Assembly: GCF_921293095.1 (NCBI RefSeq)
Contig: NW_025791658.1
Span: forward strand, 6,138,001-6,202,000
Reading direction: 5' to 3'
DNA length: 64,000 bases
Source: Ischnura elegans
Lineage: Eukaryota; Arthropoda; Insecta; Odonata; Coenagrionidae
The notes below the pieces were generated by a model. That model was not told where the DNA came from, searched no databases, and worked only from the letters and a program-made list of their open reading frames with translations. Positions 33,110 through 44,186 of the stretch are shown here, piece by piece. Positions within the stretch are counted from its first letter, which is position 1; the number at the start of each line of letters is the position of its first letter. Made by a program: the position numbers and the translations under genes.

Positions 33110-33520
33110 ATACATACTGGTACAATTCACAATTTCCATCGGTTATTTATTATTTAAACGAATACCCATTTCCTGTGGTCCCAGTTTCATCTTGAGAGTT
33201 CTTATGTTTGATTGGTGTATGTTAGTGGCAACATCTGGCTGTGTGCAAATGGCAATTAAGAGTTACATGAGTACTTATTTGTATTTGTTCTTACATACGT
33301 CAATAATGAAAATATATAAAGACAGGGAAGAGAGACGATTTGAATAGAATAAAATATTTGCTTGGTTGGTGAACAGTAATGCTGGGAAGCCATAATTCTG
33401 ATTATTTTTTATAAATTTTAAATATAACAAAGCAGTGAAGGAACAAGTGACTTTGTACGAAGTCATATGCATGGGTTTAATACACCAAAGGATGAAGTTC
33501 GCCTTGAAAAAATATTTGAC

Positions 33521-33720
33521 TTAGCCGGGTTTCGAACCCAGATCTCCCGATTGCCGGTCAGGTGTGTAAGCCTCAGTGTGGTCTTGTGACGTCAACATCT
33601 TGTTCAGCAAAGCACATCCCTAAATTTGCTCTGAGAAAATGGGTTGGTGGTGTAACTGGGTAAAAAAACCACACTGGCAATAGGGATATCCGGGTTCAAA
33701 TTCCGGCTAACAAGGGGAGA
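33521..33720. repeat. Two tRNA-derived SINE heads in opposite orientation
   Basis: On the minus strand around 33521-33595, GGTTCGAAACCCGGC is a B box with a TGAGGCTTACACACC segment upstream. On the plus strand 33640-33716, GGTTGGTGGTGTAACTGGG (A-box-like) and CCGGGTTCAAATTCCGGC (B box) form the other head, which runs into the SINE-type body at 33693. Confidence 0.65.
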
Positions 33721-34105
33721 CCGCATACCTTGCTCCGCCTTTTTCAATGCCGCATTTTTCATGGCCTTAGGAATAGTGAACACATCCCTGAACTAGAAGT
33801 GGTTCCGTTGAATGGGCCTTAGTTTGGCTGTAATTAATTAATATTAATGCGGTACTCTTCACAAGCCGTATATAATTTTAAAATATCGCACTCTTCATCA
33901 GATGGGGTAGTGGTAGCGTGTGTGATTCCCACCCAGGGGTCCAGGGTTTGGGGCTTTGTCATGGAAATACATTTTGCTTTCTTCATTGTGATCCTACGGC
34001 GTCAAATATTTCATCAATTTTAATTGCAGAAAGCATAGACATGAGACTATTTTTTTACCATCATAACGGCGTTCAGGTATTTAAACAGTGTCATTTCAAA
34101 CATGG
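33693..34105 (+). repeat. SINE-like repeat, left member of an inverted pair
   Basis: Inverted match to 35908-36313. Shared blocks are AACAAGGGGAGACC, CCTTGCTCCGCCTTTTTCAA, GAATGGGCCTTAGTTTGGC, the tRNA-like GTAGTGGTAGCG ... CCCAGGGG, and AGACATGAGACTATTTTTT. The pair encloses about 1.8 kb that includes the foldback-bearing element at 34.37-35.26 kb. Confidence 0.75.
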
Positions 34106-34371
34106 AGAAATGGAGAATAAACTTGCTCCTCTCCTCAAAAACATACCAAAAGATTAATGGGGGGCTATAACAGTGGCTTTTTTTTTCCAAAGAAATGACA
34201 TTTGTCAGTGGACCTCTTGATATTGTATTGGAGGGGCTACTGAAGATTTTGGGAAGCAGCAAGCACAAGACATATTTGGCGTAATTGTTGCTTTTAACCC
34301 TCAAGCTACTGTTTGCGACTGTTATTTCTACACTACCAGGTGAATGGCGTACTTTTCCCATGTTATGTGCA

Positions 34372-35257
34372 CATATGGATCATTCCATGCCAACTCAACC
34401 AATTTTTGGGGGATCCCACGCCCACCATCTCACATTTTGATCATTTTTTTCCCTAATTAATCAATCGTAGAGGGCGTAACTTGGTGGAAATCCATAATAG
34501 CACAAATAGAAGGATCAACAACTTTGCTATTTCCACATAATATTTTATTAGCACCGACCATGGTTTCGTTACAGAGTAACATTATCAAGGTGGCCTTGAC
34601 AATGTTACCTTGATAATGTTACTCTGTAACGAAACCATGGTCGGTGCTAATAAAATATGCTAATAGACTTGTTTGTTATGAAAAGTTGAAAAAGTGGCAT
34701 TTTTCAACAAAAAACATCAGCGGAATGATCATTTTCATAAGATTAATCAACAAATAAATTCAAAATTGCCCAAAACCTCACTCTATTTTAAAGTTGTTGG
34801 TATTTACCATATTTACAGAGATTTTTATGGCTTTCATGTGATATATGTGATTTTTACATATGTTTGAAAATGTCACTTTTTTGTCGAAATTTGTCAAAAG
34901 TGCAATTTTTGAACATTTATAGAAAACAAAGTTCTAAAGTGAAAATCGTTTTGATTACATTTTTGAAAACTATAGCAGCATGTTTGTAGCCTATAAAATT
35001 TTTACTAGCTTCACTCATTTGGTTTAGGTTTTACAGGGGCACAAATATGGTAGTTTTGAATAATTTGACTGGCGCACTGAATTTTTGTGTGCCTCATTGA
35101 CTTCAAACACTCATATCTTGGAAAATACTTGCAACGGGTCTTTAATATTTTGGATTTTTCTTAACTAAGGTTGAAACTAACAACAGGGAAAAAATGATCC
35201 AAATCTGAGATGGTGGGCGTGGGACCCTGGTTGAGTTGACATGGAATGATCCATATG
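34372..35257. mobile_element. Element with CATATGGATCATTCCATG ends, with a foldback inserted near its left end
   Basis: The left end CATATGGATCATTCCATG then CCAACTCAACC is mirrored by GGTTGAGTTGACATGG then AATGATCCATATG at the right. GGGATCCCACGCCCACCATCTC (left) and GAGATGGTGGGCGTGGGACCC (right) extend the inverted ends to about 75 bp. The family is not recognised. No coding sequence. Confidence 0.7.
34540..34658. repeat. 119-bp near-perfect foldback with GTTAC/GTAAC-GAAAC core
   Basis: 51-bp arms (34540-34590 and 34608-34658) pair almost perfectly: ATATTTTATTAGCACCGACC with GGTCGGTGCTAATAAAATAT. Each arm, read outward, contains CCTTGATAATGTTACTC then TGTAACGAAACCATGG, in which GTTAC and GTAAC form an inner stem ahead of GAAAC. 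Confidence 0.85.
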
Positions 35258-35907
35258 ATAACACTCGATTTTTGTTAAAATAAATCTTCATTTGTAGAAA
35301 TTAGTTCAATCTTGTACATTTATAAGTGATACAGGTATAAAGGTACGCAGGTGATACACGCCCAGTTGCGCGGCGTAATTTATACGCCACGGCTGACGGG
35401 TTCCTCTTGCTGATCTAAAAAAATTACCTACAATACCTCGAACATTGAAAACTCACAATATAGACAGTCTAAGTACATTCTAGGAATATACGAGACCATT
35501 CTAGACAAGAATGTACGTACAACTTTGAAATCCTTGGTTTTCAAAGATTGACGTATTTTATATGCCAGTGCGCCCGGTCCAGGGTTATCAACTTTTATTT
35601 CATCCTATTTATTAATGGAAATTATATTTCAGAATGGTTCTTTCAGCACATAGGTACTGTGCAAGTAAACTCCCTTTGGAGTAAAATGAATTACAAGTGT
35701 TCGAGAGATATGGCATTTTATATTCATTTTGTGTTCTTATAAATTATGTCTGTACGCAAATTGTTGCTCTCCACGAGCCTTTTATGGCATGTGCTCTCGC
35801 AAGAGTGGTTTTCATTTTTAATGTGGAAGTTGATCAGTTTAACAAAGAAAAAATTAACATTTTAGCGCACACCAACTCTTGCCAGTGTAGTCGTTGTATC
35901 TCAGTGC

Positions 35908-36313
35908 TTGAAATGACACTGCTTAAATACCTGAACGCCTTTATGATGTAAAAAATAGTCTCATGTCTATGCTTGTCGCAATTAAAACTAATGAAAAGTT
36001 GACGCCGTATGATCACAATGAAGACAACAAAATATGCAGCCAACACGAAGCCCCGATCCCTGGCCCCCTGGGCGAGAGTCACGTACGCTACCACTAACCC
36101 ACTTGACCCATATGCTGAAGGAGGAGATATTTTGAAAATATATACGACTTGTGAAAAGTACCACATGAAAATTAATTAATTACAGCTAAACTAAGGCCCA
36201 TTCAAGGGAACCACTATCAGTACAGAGATGTGTTCACCATTCCGAAGGTCATAAAAAATACGGCATTGAAAAAGGCGGAGCAAGGTATGTGGTCTCCCCT
36301 TGTAAGTCTAACA
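35908..36313 (-). repeat. SINE-like repeat, right member of the inverted pair
   Basis: Reverse complement of 33693-34105, with the same block order. Divergence is spread along the length. Confidence 0.75.
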
Positions 36314-36780
36314 TTTTTTCATGGCGAACTTCATCTGTTGGTGTACTTAAATATAACATTTAATATGGGGGAAGGCCCCCAAAAGATGATACTGCACAAT
36401 ACCTTGGAATAGAATTCATCATAGTAGTGTTTTATCAAGATGTCAATACTTGTGGTATGTCTTTTATTGTCTCATTAAATAACAAGTTGAGTTCAGTTTA
36501 TTCTGTCCCTCTAATATATGCTGCTCCCAGGACATAGGAGTAATACACAAACATGGAGTATGTGCTCCTTAAAAACAAATTACTTAAGCCATTTAATTAA
36601 TGGTTCACATGTGGGGACATGCTGAGGCCCTATGGTCAACAAGATGAGCATCAAAAAGAGCATGAAAACTTCTCGGCAATTTTTGAGAGTACCTAAATAT
36701 ACAAACTTGTGATTCATGGATACCTCCAGAAATTCAATTTAAACTACAATGCTTGATAAACTTAAATAATGTCATGAATA

Positions 36781-38074
36781 CAGTGGAACTTGGTTAGTAC
36801 GTTTTCCTCCTTAGTACGGCGATTTCCCTCGGTCCCGGTACCATCCGAACAAAATACAGGTAAAAGAATTTGGTTAGTACGTTTGAAAAAATTGCGCTTT
36901 CCTGGTTAGTACGCTCAATTGCTTGCCGTGACGCAACCCGCAATTCGTTCTCTAGTGTCTTCTTAAGGGTCGCAAACGTCTGAATTCATGATTTAATTTA
37001 TTATCATTAGTCATTAACATTCTTCCATTCATTCCACATCTCTTTCTTCTATCGTAATTTATCCAAATGCATTTCTGAATTCTTGTGACGTGATGAAAAA
37101 TAAAATGCGGCCATTTTTCGGGAATGTCTGACTATGAAAAACTACAACCAATAAGAAGCCCCAATTTTCCCCACCCCGAGCTCCTCGCCTTCTGCTGCCT
37201 TTGGAGCTCTTGGGAGTGCCCACTGCTGCGCACAAAGTTCGTGAGTGGGCAATTGTTGCTATTGCACGAGTTATCATGATGAAGAAATGAGTCAGACAAT
37301 TTCCACATTATCTAAAGCAGTACTGTTCCATAAACTCGACGTCGTGCGTATTTACTTGACTACTGTTGCGGGAGCAGACGATCCTCAGGATCTCCACGCG
37401 AAGCTTAGCTTAAAAATGATTGATCTCGGAACGAAAGCAGACGACATTAGACAAATTTTGAAAGTAAATTTCAACTGTTTAATATAAAATTTTCTTGTAA
37501 TTACGTCGTAATCTAATAATCTTGCGTGTCATCAGTCGATATATCGATCGATTTTACAATCGAAATGGTATCATTCCAGAAGCGAATGTCTACGGCTGTT
37601 GCCGTAATTTGAAAGTCAATATAATTTTGCCCAATTTTTATGATGTTTAAAAAACCAGTTGACTTATCCGGGTTGTTGTTATATTCTCCGAGTACGCTGT
37701 GAGAAAGAAAAATGACTTGTCTTCGCTTGTCTGAGCTTCACTCGTCCTCGTTCTGTAAATATATATAGGATAAATCACGGGAGATAGACGCCGTAATCAT
37801 GAAATCGTCTCCGGGATGTCCATGAAAAATTGCGATTTTTATTCACATGGTATTGTTTTTCATGGTAGCGCACATTTTCTTGATTTTAAATGTGAAAAGA
37901 GTTCAGGAAGGCGATCCTATGAGAACTACCGATAGTAATTGTAATTATGACGACTTTTTCACTGATTGCAATAACCCCGACTGCTATTATTTACTTTCCT
38001 CATTAGCACGTTTTCCTGGTTAGTACGTTCATTTTTCGTGGTCCCTTCAGAAACGTACTAACCAAGTTCCACTG
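36781..38074. mobile_element. Pogo-type element with CAGTGGAACTTGGTTAGTACG ends
   Basis: Inverted ends CAGTGGAACTTGGTTAG(TACG) with TA on each side (36779-36780, 38075-38076). Extra GGTTAGTACG copies lie inside both ends, at about 36875 and 36902 on the left and about 38018 on the right. The 1.3-kb interior has one open frame (37245-37487) but no catalytic domain. Confidence 0.75.
37245..37487 (+). pseudogene. Possible C-terminal remnant of a pogo transposase
   Basis: An 80-codon frame with SKAVLFHKLDVVRIYLTTV and DDPQDLHAKLSLKMI. Tigger-type transposases often end with a helix of the form AL-x3-VRxYL followed by an acidic stretch, so this may be the tail of the lost transposase. No catalytic residue is present. 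A chance frame cannot be excluded. Confidence 0.35.
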
Positions 38075-38898
38075 TACATCCTACTAGGAATATTTCTTTT
38101 TTATGCATTCGGCACACAATACTATTGTCGGCATCAAAATGATGTGCAGCTTTACTTTGCAAATTTATATCTTGACTTCAGTGCATGCCATAATAATGAA
38201 TTATACGTCGTTTTAAAGGATTTTTTTTTATAAATTTTGATTTATTTTATGAAGAATTCAAAGAAGTAGACATACGAGTTCAATAAATGACTCCACACAC
38301 CATAAAATTAGCTGTTTTGTCAACTTAATGAACTTTTTAACTCATCGAGGGGAAAACGACTCCGTCTACAACATCCATATTCCACAATAAGTTGCAAACA
38401 TTAATGTACATCAATAAAATGGCATTTTCACATTTTTATAATGCATATTTAGTTGTAAAATAACAAAAATGTTTAAACATTATCTAGTCCTACAGTTTAC
38501 CCTGAAAAAATATTGATATTTGTGAATGTCAATAACTTCTATTAATGTCATGTTGCCAAACATTGCCGTGGCGGGCCAGTGCCAGTTACCAGGAAGAAAA
38601 GTTTCATGCGCAAGACGTGGCAATGCAGCATTTGTTCGCTCCGGCATATTTTTTTAACGCGCATATATAATCTATACCGCCTAAAAATCATGTATTTTTG
38701 GGTCATAGAAAAATTAAAGTGATTCATTTAATTTTAGGAATTAATGCAGTTCCAACATGGGCAATAGGGTGGTTTCCTATTTTTTTTATTATGGAAACTT
38801 CTCAGCAGTTTCTGAGAGTGGCTAAATATATCAACTTGTGATTCATGGATACCTCCAGAAATTCAATTTAAAGTAAAATGCTTGATGAACTTAAATTA

Positions 38899-41002
38899 CA
38901 GGAAAACCACTCTTTTACACTTTTGACGGGGACAAGGAAAAAAAGTGTAAATCGCGGGAAAGTGTAAAATCGAGGTTAGGCACAATTTAATGAAAAACAA
39001 CCCCTTTAAATATAGATAAATGTTCTATTTTTCATATGAATCATGTTCTAAATGAATAGTAAGTATAAAACCTTTAATTATGATAACAAAAAATTCTTTA
39101 TTAGTACTGAACTCTCAGTGAGGTAGATCATGTTTTCTGATCAGATTTTTAGATCATATTTTCTAATTTCATAGATCAGTCTTTTAAATGTTCTTCATCA
39201 GCTTTTTTAAACAATTTGCGATTTCTCCATCATCAACTTCTTTCCATGATTGTGCTACATAGTGTAGTGCATCTAAAACTGATACTTTGAAGGTCTTAGG
39301 GTCCCTCCCACTGTCTTTAAGATTAATTGCTTTTCTCACTAGAATCCTGCGGTAGTTGGATTTGAATACATGGATTATCGCAAAATCTAATGGCTGTAAT
39401 TGGCTGGTACAATTTGGTGGGAAGAACAATAGTTTTATATTCCTCAAATTCATAATTTTTGGGTGGGTTGGGCATTGGTCTAAAAATACTATAAGTTTTT
39501 GGTGTTGTCCACCCATCTTGGCATCTAGAGCCTGCATTTGTTCCTGAAAGAAATGTAACGTCATCCAAGCTTTGGTATTATAGCGGCATAGGTTGTGGGA
39601 TATGTCTTGATATTTTTAAAACATCTGGGATTTTGGATTTTCCAATAACAAATGGCCTTAACATTTCACTACCATTAGCATTAGCACCTAACAATACTGT
39701 TCAACGAGCTTTGCTATGCTTTCCACTACGGCAAGATTCACCTCTAAAGTCTTACAGGGAAGTGTATTGTAAAAAGGCCCGTCTCATCTAAATTGAAAAT
39801 GTCTTTTGGAGCATACCCTTCTATATGCTCACTTAAACAATGTTTTTTCCACTGTGCCACTGTTTGGGGATCAATACTATTGGACTCATCGCAAACTGTT
39901 TTATATACAACATTATGCCTAGACTTAAACCTGCTTAACCATCCATTTGAAGCCTTGAAGTCTTCAATTCCCATCCTCATTGCCATATGCTGCGCTTTTT
40001 CCTTTAGAATAATTCCGCTGATGGGTATGTTCGAGGACCTAGTGTACTGAAACCATTCTTTTAAAATTTCTTCTAGTCTATCATATTTCGAGTACTTAAC
40101 ATATTTTCGCCTCTTTGCACTGGGTCCGCATTCCACTGCAACGGTTTCTATCTTTTTGCGAGTTTTAACAACAGTGTTTAACGTGGACACTGGAATCCCA
40201 AGCTCTTTGGCAAGGGAAACGCGTGAGCCTACATGTGAGTCAACTCTTCCCAAAATTTTAATTGTATCTTCTATTGAAAAAGTTTTTCTCTCTCGTTTCT
40301 GGGCCATTCCGTATTTGATTCGCGTTTATTGAAGCTGTCACGAAAAGGGCAGGGAAAAAGAGATTACGATTAAAACGAGTTTAAAATTGATCGAAGAACT
40401 TGGTAATAATGTACGCGAAGGAGAACACCCATTGCGTGGATCATCACGAGAACGACCACGAATATAAACATAGCATCTATATTCGTAACTACGATGCTTA
40501 CAAGTGAAGTGGAAAACCTGCAATATTTACCACCAACGAATGGAATGAAATTTAAACGTCGCAATCAACCTATCTCCAGCAAATCCCGCGATCATAAATA
40601 CTCATATAACCTCTGTGCCCGCGATAGTGGTCAGAAACAGATGAAGAAGGAATTGTTGTAGTATTTCAAAGAGGCCGTATTAATGATAGTGGCGCTGGTG
40701 ACAGGTATGCCAAAAGGCAAGGAGGTTGTAAATACAACTTCCTTTCCTATATTTACAACCTTCTTGCAAAAAAGTTATCCCAGGCTCCGATCTCTAAAAC
40801 TCTTTCTTCTTGATTACGGTGCGCTATCCGCCATGTTCCCTTTGGCGGCCTGGCGTAAATAGCGGGTCATTTGAAATTTCGTCAGCGTAAATGCGGGGAA
40901 GACTTAACATTGTAGAGATACTTAAATCATCGGGACTTGACGAAAATGTCGCAAATTGCGGGAAAACGTAAAATGCGGGGGCATAAAAGTGAGGTTCTAC
41001 TG
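38899..41002 (-). mobile_element. Tigger/pogo DNA transposon with readable transposase
   Basis: Ends CAGGAAAACCACTCTTTTAC (left) and the complement of CAGTAGAACCTCACTTTTA (right), flanked by TA (38897-38898, 41003-41004). Minus-strand transposase occupies 40307-39184 in three frames. A short inverted repeat around GGAGGTTGTAAATA lies at 40718-40775 near the right end. Another copy of the left end is at 21431. Confidence 0.85.
39184..40307 (-). pseudogene. Tigger-like transposase, broken in the middle
   Basis: The N-terminal part (40307-39744) starts MAQKRERKTFSIEDTIKIL, with an HTH (VSLAKELGIPVSTLNTVVK) and a CENP-B-type second DNA-binding region (RLEEILKEWFQYTRSSNIP, MRMGIEDFKASNGWLSRFK), then the first catalytic Asp in IFNLDETGLF. 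The middle (39744-39565) is out of frame and has several stops, though VIGKSKNP-like sequence can be traced. The C-terminal part (39564-39184) has LIVFLDQCPTHPK with the second Asp, then FPPNCTSQLQPLDFAIIHVFK. Relatives use a third acidic residue further on. Inactive. Confidence 0.85.
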
Positions 41003-41177
41003 TATGTCATGAATACATCCTACTAGGAATATTTCTTTTTTATTCATTTGGCACACATTACTTATGTTGATATTCTATGAAAGTTAACCCATTTGCACCC
41101 ACCCCTTGGGATATAAATTGACCCAAAACACTGTCGACTTTTAAAGAATTTGAACACATTTGCAGTGTTTGTGTATA

Positions 41178-43329
41178 CAGTAAAACTTCGATTTTACATC
41201 AAGTCTCGTTTTTACGCAGCGACACTCAAGTCCGGCCGGAAAGCATAGGGAATTCCAATGGCGAAACTTCGATTTAACATCTTTTCTTGATTTTACGCAG
41301 TTTTTTCGATTTTGCGCAGCATAACCCCAGCCCCAAAGAGGCCGCTAATCTTGATTTTACGCAGTTGTCTTTCGACTTGTTTTGAAAAACCCGGCTAGAG
41401 CAATATGAAGTTAGGTTATTTATTCGTCTAAATGAGTTACAAAAATGAATACAAGAACGAATTTAAGTATACCGGGACTAGCCACGGTAATAACTTTACG
41501 TGAGTCACCCGCAATGCACAAATTGTGCGATAACTCCACAGAGAAAAAATCATTCGCCTTGACCGGGATGTTTTCCTTCGCCCCAGCGAAATATAACGGC
41601 GAAATTAGCCGTTAAAAATCCTCCCGTGCCAACATTTTGGCTTCCAAGGTGATCCAAAAAAGATAGTCGTACTTCTAGTATGGACGTAAGTCGATGGTGA
41701 TTCAACACGATGGTAAAAGCATACGTCTCATTCCGCGGGCTAACCCCACATCTGCGGGACGAATGGAGGCGAGGGAAAGTTGATTGCGCGGCGTGCTTAT
41801 TAGAGCTGATTCAACTTGTATCTCATTTTCAGTGGGTTTAAATGAAACATTGTTGGAACTTCAATAGATATTAGCTTAACTCCGCTAGGTGGCAAGCGTT
41901 TATTTTTAACGGAACGGGAGTTTATGCCCTCGGAGAATAACTCGCGCCGACAATTGTCATGCAATCATTGAAGTCAAATCAAGACGTGAGTGATAAGGCA
42001 GTCCCTTTAAACTCAGGAATGGCTTAATGCCATTAAATCGAAATACAAAAAGTGTCCGGTGTTGTTATCAGCTATGGGGAAGCAAAATATTACGATAAGA
42101 TGAGTCACACGGCTTGTGAGCCGAAGGTCCCGGCGCTGAATTCGCGGAAGAATGCCGACAGAGGAGCTATACCCGGTAGATTCTATCTACTTATACTAAA
42201 TTTTCATGGGAAAATGGTTTTTTAATACGTAAAAATTATAAAGAAGGAAGATTGTTCCGGACTATTAATAATTTTTTTATTCATCACTGGCGGCATGACG
42301 GTAGTTGCGCGGTTATTTAAATAGCTCACTTTAAAAAAGTGATCTTAACACCGGAAAAATCTGATTTTCCTAATATCCCGGGTCCTATGTGCTACGTATT
42401 ATCTTTGGTATGCTATTTGGAAGGAGGTAACTGATAGCTGGGGTCATTAGAGCCATGAAGTAAGGGCTGGGGGGATAGGAACCCTATATTGGCATTAGCC
42501 AGGTTGTAATGATAGGCCTTAAAGGGACGAGGGCTTAACGTCTCATCTGCTGGACAGAGTGGTGCACTGGAAGTGCCCTCCACATTACTCTCAAGTAGGG
42601 ATAGGGCCATCTCTGATAAGTTTCTGCTACTGCCAGGACTTGAACCCAGGCCCACAGGGTGTAAAGCCTTTGTGATGTATTAGCACAATTTTGCTCTGTT
42701 ACTGGGGTTAATTTGGATGACTATCCTCAGATATCTCATTTCTTCAATCTCCAATCTTTGTTTGTCTGCAGGTGGTTAAATGGATTTCCTGAAAACTGCT
42801 TTTAATGAGAATATTTTCGAAAATTAGCTTCTCTGCGAGCATTTAGTATCACCATTGCGACATTTCTCCTGGGTAACAGATGTAATCTTAGCGCCAGAAA
42901 TTCTAGCAATTCTACCATGTTATTCAACCATGGGAAACATTGTTCAGGATTGCAACTGTGTTTCTCTTAAGGTAACACGTCATCTGTGGTGTTGCTTGTG
43001 AGTAAATAAGATTATTAGGCTTCATTTTCTTGCCCCCAAATGAGTAATTGAATCCAGGAAACATATATCTGATACGACTGAAAAGGAATTCATGCTCTTT
43101 TACCATAAAGCCACACATAATGAGACTTTTTCTGGATCCGGTTCTGGCTCAAATCAGAACTATACAAAAGTGTTCTAAAAATTTCTAAAAGGGTTTCTAA
43201 AAATAATGAGCAAGAGTTATCCTGAAAACTATACTTCTCCTCAATACCAACTCTTGATTTTACACACTTTGATTTTACAGTGTGCCCATATTTCGGTCCC
43301 TCCAACTGCATAAAATCAAAGTTTTACTG
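41178..43329. mobile_element. Pogo-like element with CAGTAAAACTTCGATTTTAC ends
   Basis: CAGTAAAACTTCGATTTTAC at the left and the complement at the right (AAAATCAAAGTTTTACTG), flanked by TA (41176-41177, 43330-43331). GATTTTACGCAG-type repeats recur inside the left end (41280-41370) and GATTTTACA inside the right. No transposase recognised; a SINE sits at about 42.41-42.73 kb. Confidence 0.75.
42412..42730 (-). repeat. tRNA-derived SINE
   Basis: Read on the minus strand: AAAGGCTTTACACCCTG, then B box GGGTTCAAGTCC, then CTGGCAGTAGCAGAAAC. The body follows with CACTCTGTCCAGCAGATG, GAGACGTTAAGCCCTCG, CCTATCATTACAACCTGG and CCCCAGCTATCAGTTACC. I recognise this body as a dispersed arthropod SINE type from general knowledge; I cannot name the family. 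The open frame through it is not a gene. Confidence 0.65.
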
Positions 43330-43403
43330 TATAAGACATTCCCTGGAGTATTTGACTGATTTTTACCAAATTTTGATACGTTGTTGAGAATTAGCTGCTC
43401 TTA

Positions 43404-43555
43404 AGGCCATTTTAGACAGGGGCACATACTTGCACAATCTGACGTGTGTATGAAGGCACAGTAAAAATTGCATAGTGTGAAGCGGTGAATTGCTAGAACA
43501 CAAGAGCACATGCGTGGAGGTGTGATGGCAAAACAGACGCTGTTCTAACCTGTGC
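43404..43555. repeat. Left arm of a Harbinger-like MITE (AGGCC end), broken by MITE copy 2
   Basis: TTA then AGGCCATTTTAGACAGG, GAAGGCACAGTAAAAATTGC and AGCGGTGAATTGCTAGAACAC match the left arm at 51827-51991. No matching right arm was found past 46.7 kb. Confidence 0.6.
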
Positions 43556-44186
43556 AATAGGGTGGTTTCCTAATATTTTTTTATTGCCTTAATCAAAAGA
43601 TTATTACTCCTGGAGTACGCATTTCACACTTTTAGATTTTTAAATGACGATACCTATTTTTCACGATTAAATGGAAAGTGAAAATTTTCAAGCACGCGAA
43701 AATGTGACTGCTAAGTATGAATAATGGGAAAAGCCCGTGTGACGTCATTCTGGTTCCGCGCACCGCTGTGTGAGGCCACCTTGGTGCAAGGCTATGAGCA
43801 CCGCTGCGATGCAGGCTGCTAGCAGGTAGTGCTAGGCTTTGAAGAAGATTATTAATACCTTATCAAACGAAGGAAATTTTCCGACCATTGGCAATTTTAA
43901 TAGGTGATTATTAAGGGATGTTTCCCTGAGCTCTGTGCCTCATGCATGCATTGGTTATCTCATACTATGTATAACTCCCATCTACTCGTATAGAAACTAG
44001 GTCCCTGTGACGTCACATGGAGTGGCATCGCATGGGCGCCAATCTGGCCTTTTTCAAATGAGGTGAAAACTGACCATTAACATTCGTCTAAAGTGGGATT
44101 TCTAAAACCAAACAATTTGCATATTATGAATAAAGTAAAGGTTCGTAACATCAAAATCCATTTGTTTCTTGGATGAAGGAAACTAC
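43556..44186 (+). mobile_element. GGGTRGTTTCC MITE, copy 2 (split by hAT; tail at 46690-46703)
   Basis: Same landmarks as copy 1, including TGACGTCATTCTGG near 43738 and TGACGTCACATGGAGTGG near 44007. The right tip is interrupted at GGAAACTAC and completed at 46690-46703 beyond the hAT insertion. Confidence 0.85.

Larger units (their letters stand above)
36660..41060 (+). repeat. Duplicated segment, each copy split by a different pogo-type element
   Basis: Copy 1 is 36660-36780 plus 38077-38130; copy 2 is 38800-38898 plus 41005-41060. Both contain GATTCATGGATACCTCCAG, TGCTTGATRAACTTAAAT and CATCCTACTAGGAATATTTC. Copy 1 is interrupted by the element at 36781-38074 and copy 2 by the Tigger at 38899-41002, at positions about a dozen bases apart. 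Confidence 0.8.

Noticed and set aside
42413-42655. 80-codon protein on the minus strand
   Set aside because: The frame lies within a tRNA-derived SINE body.
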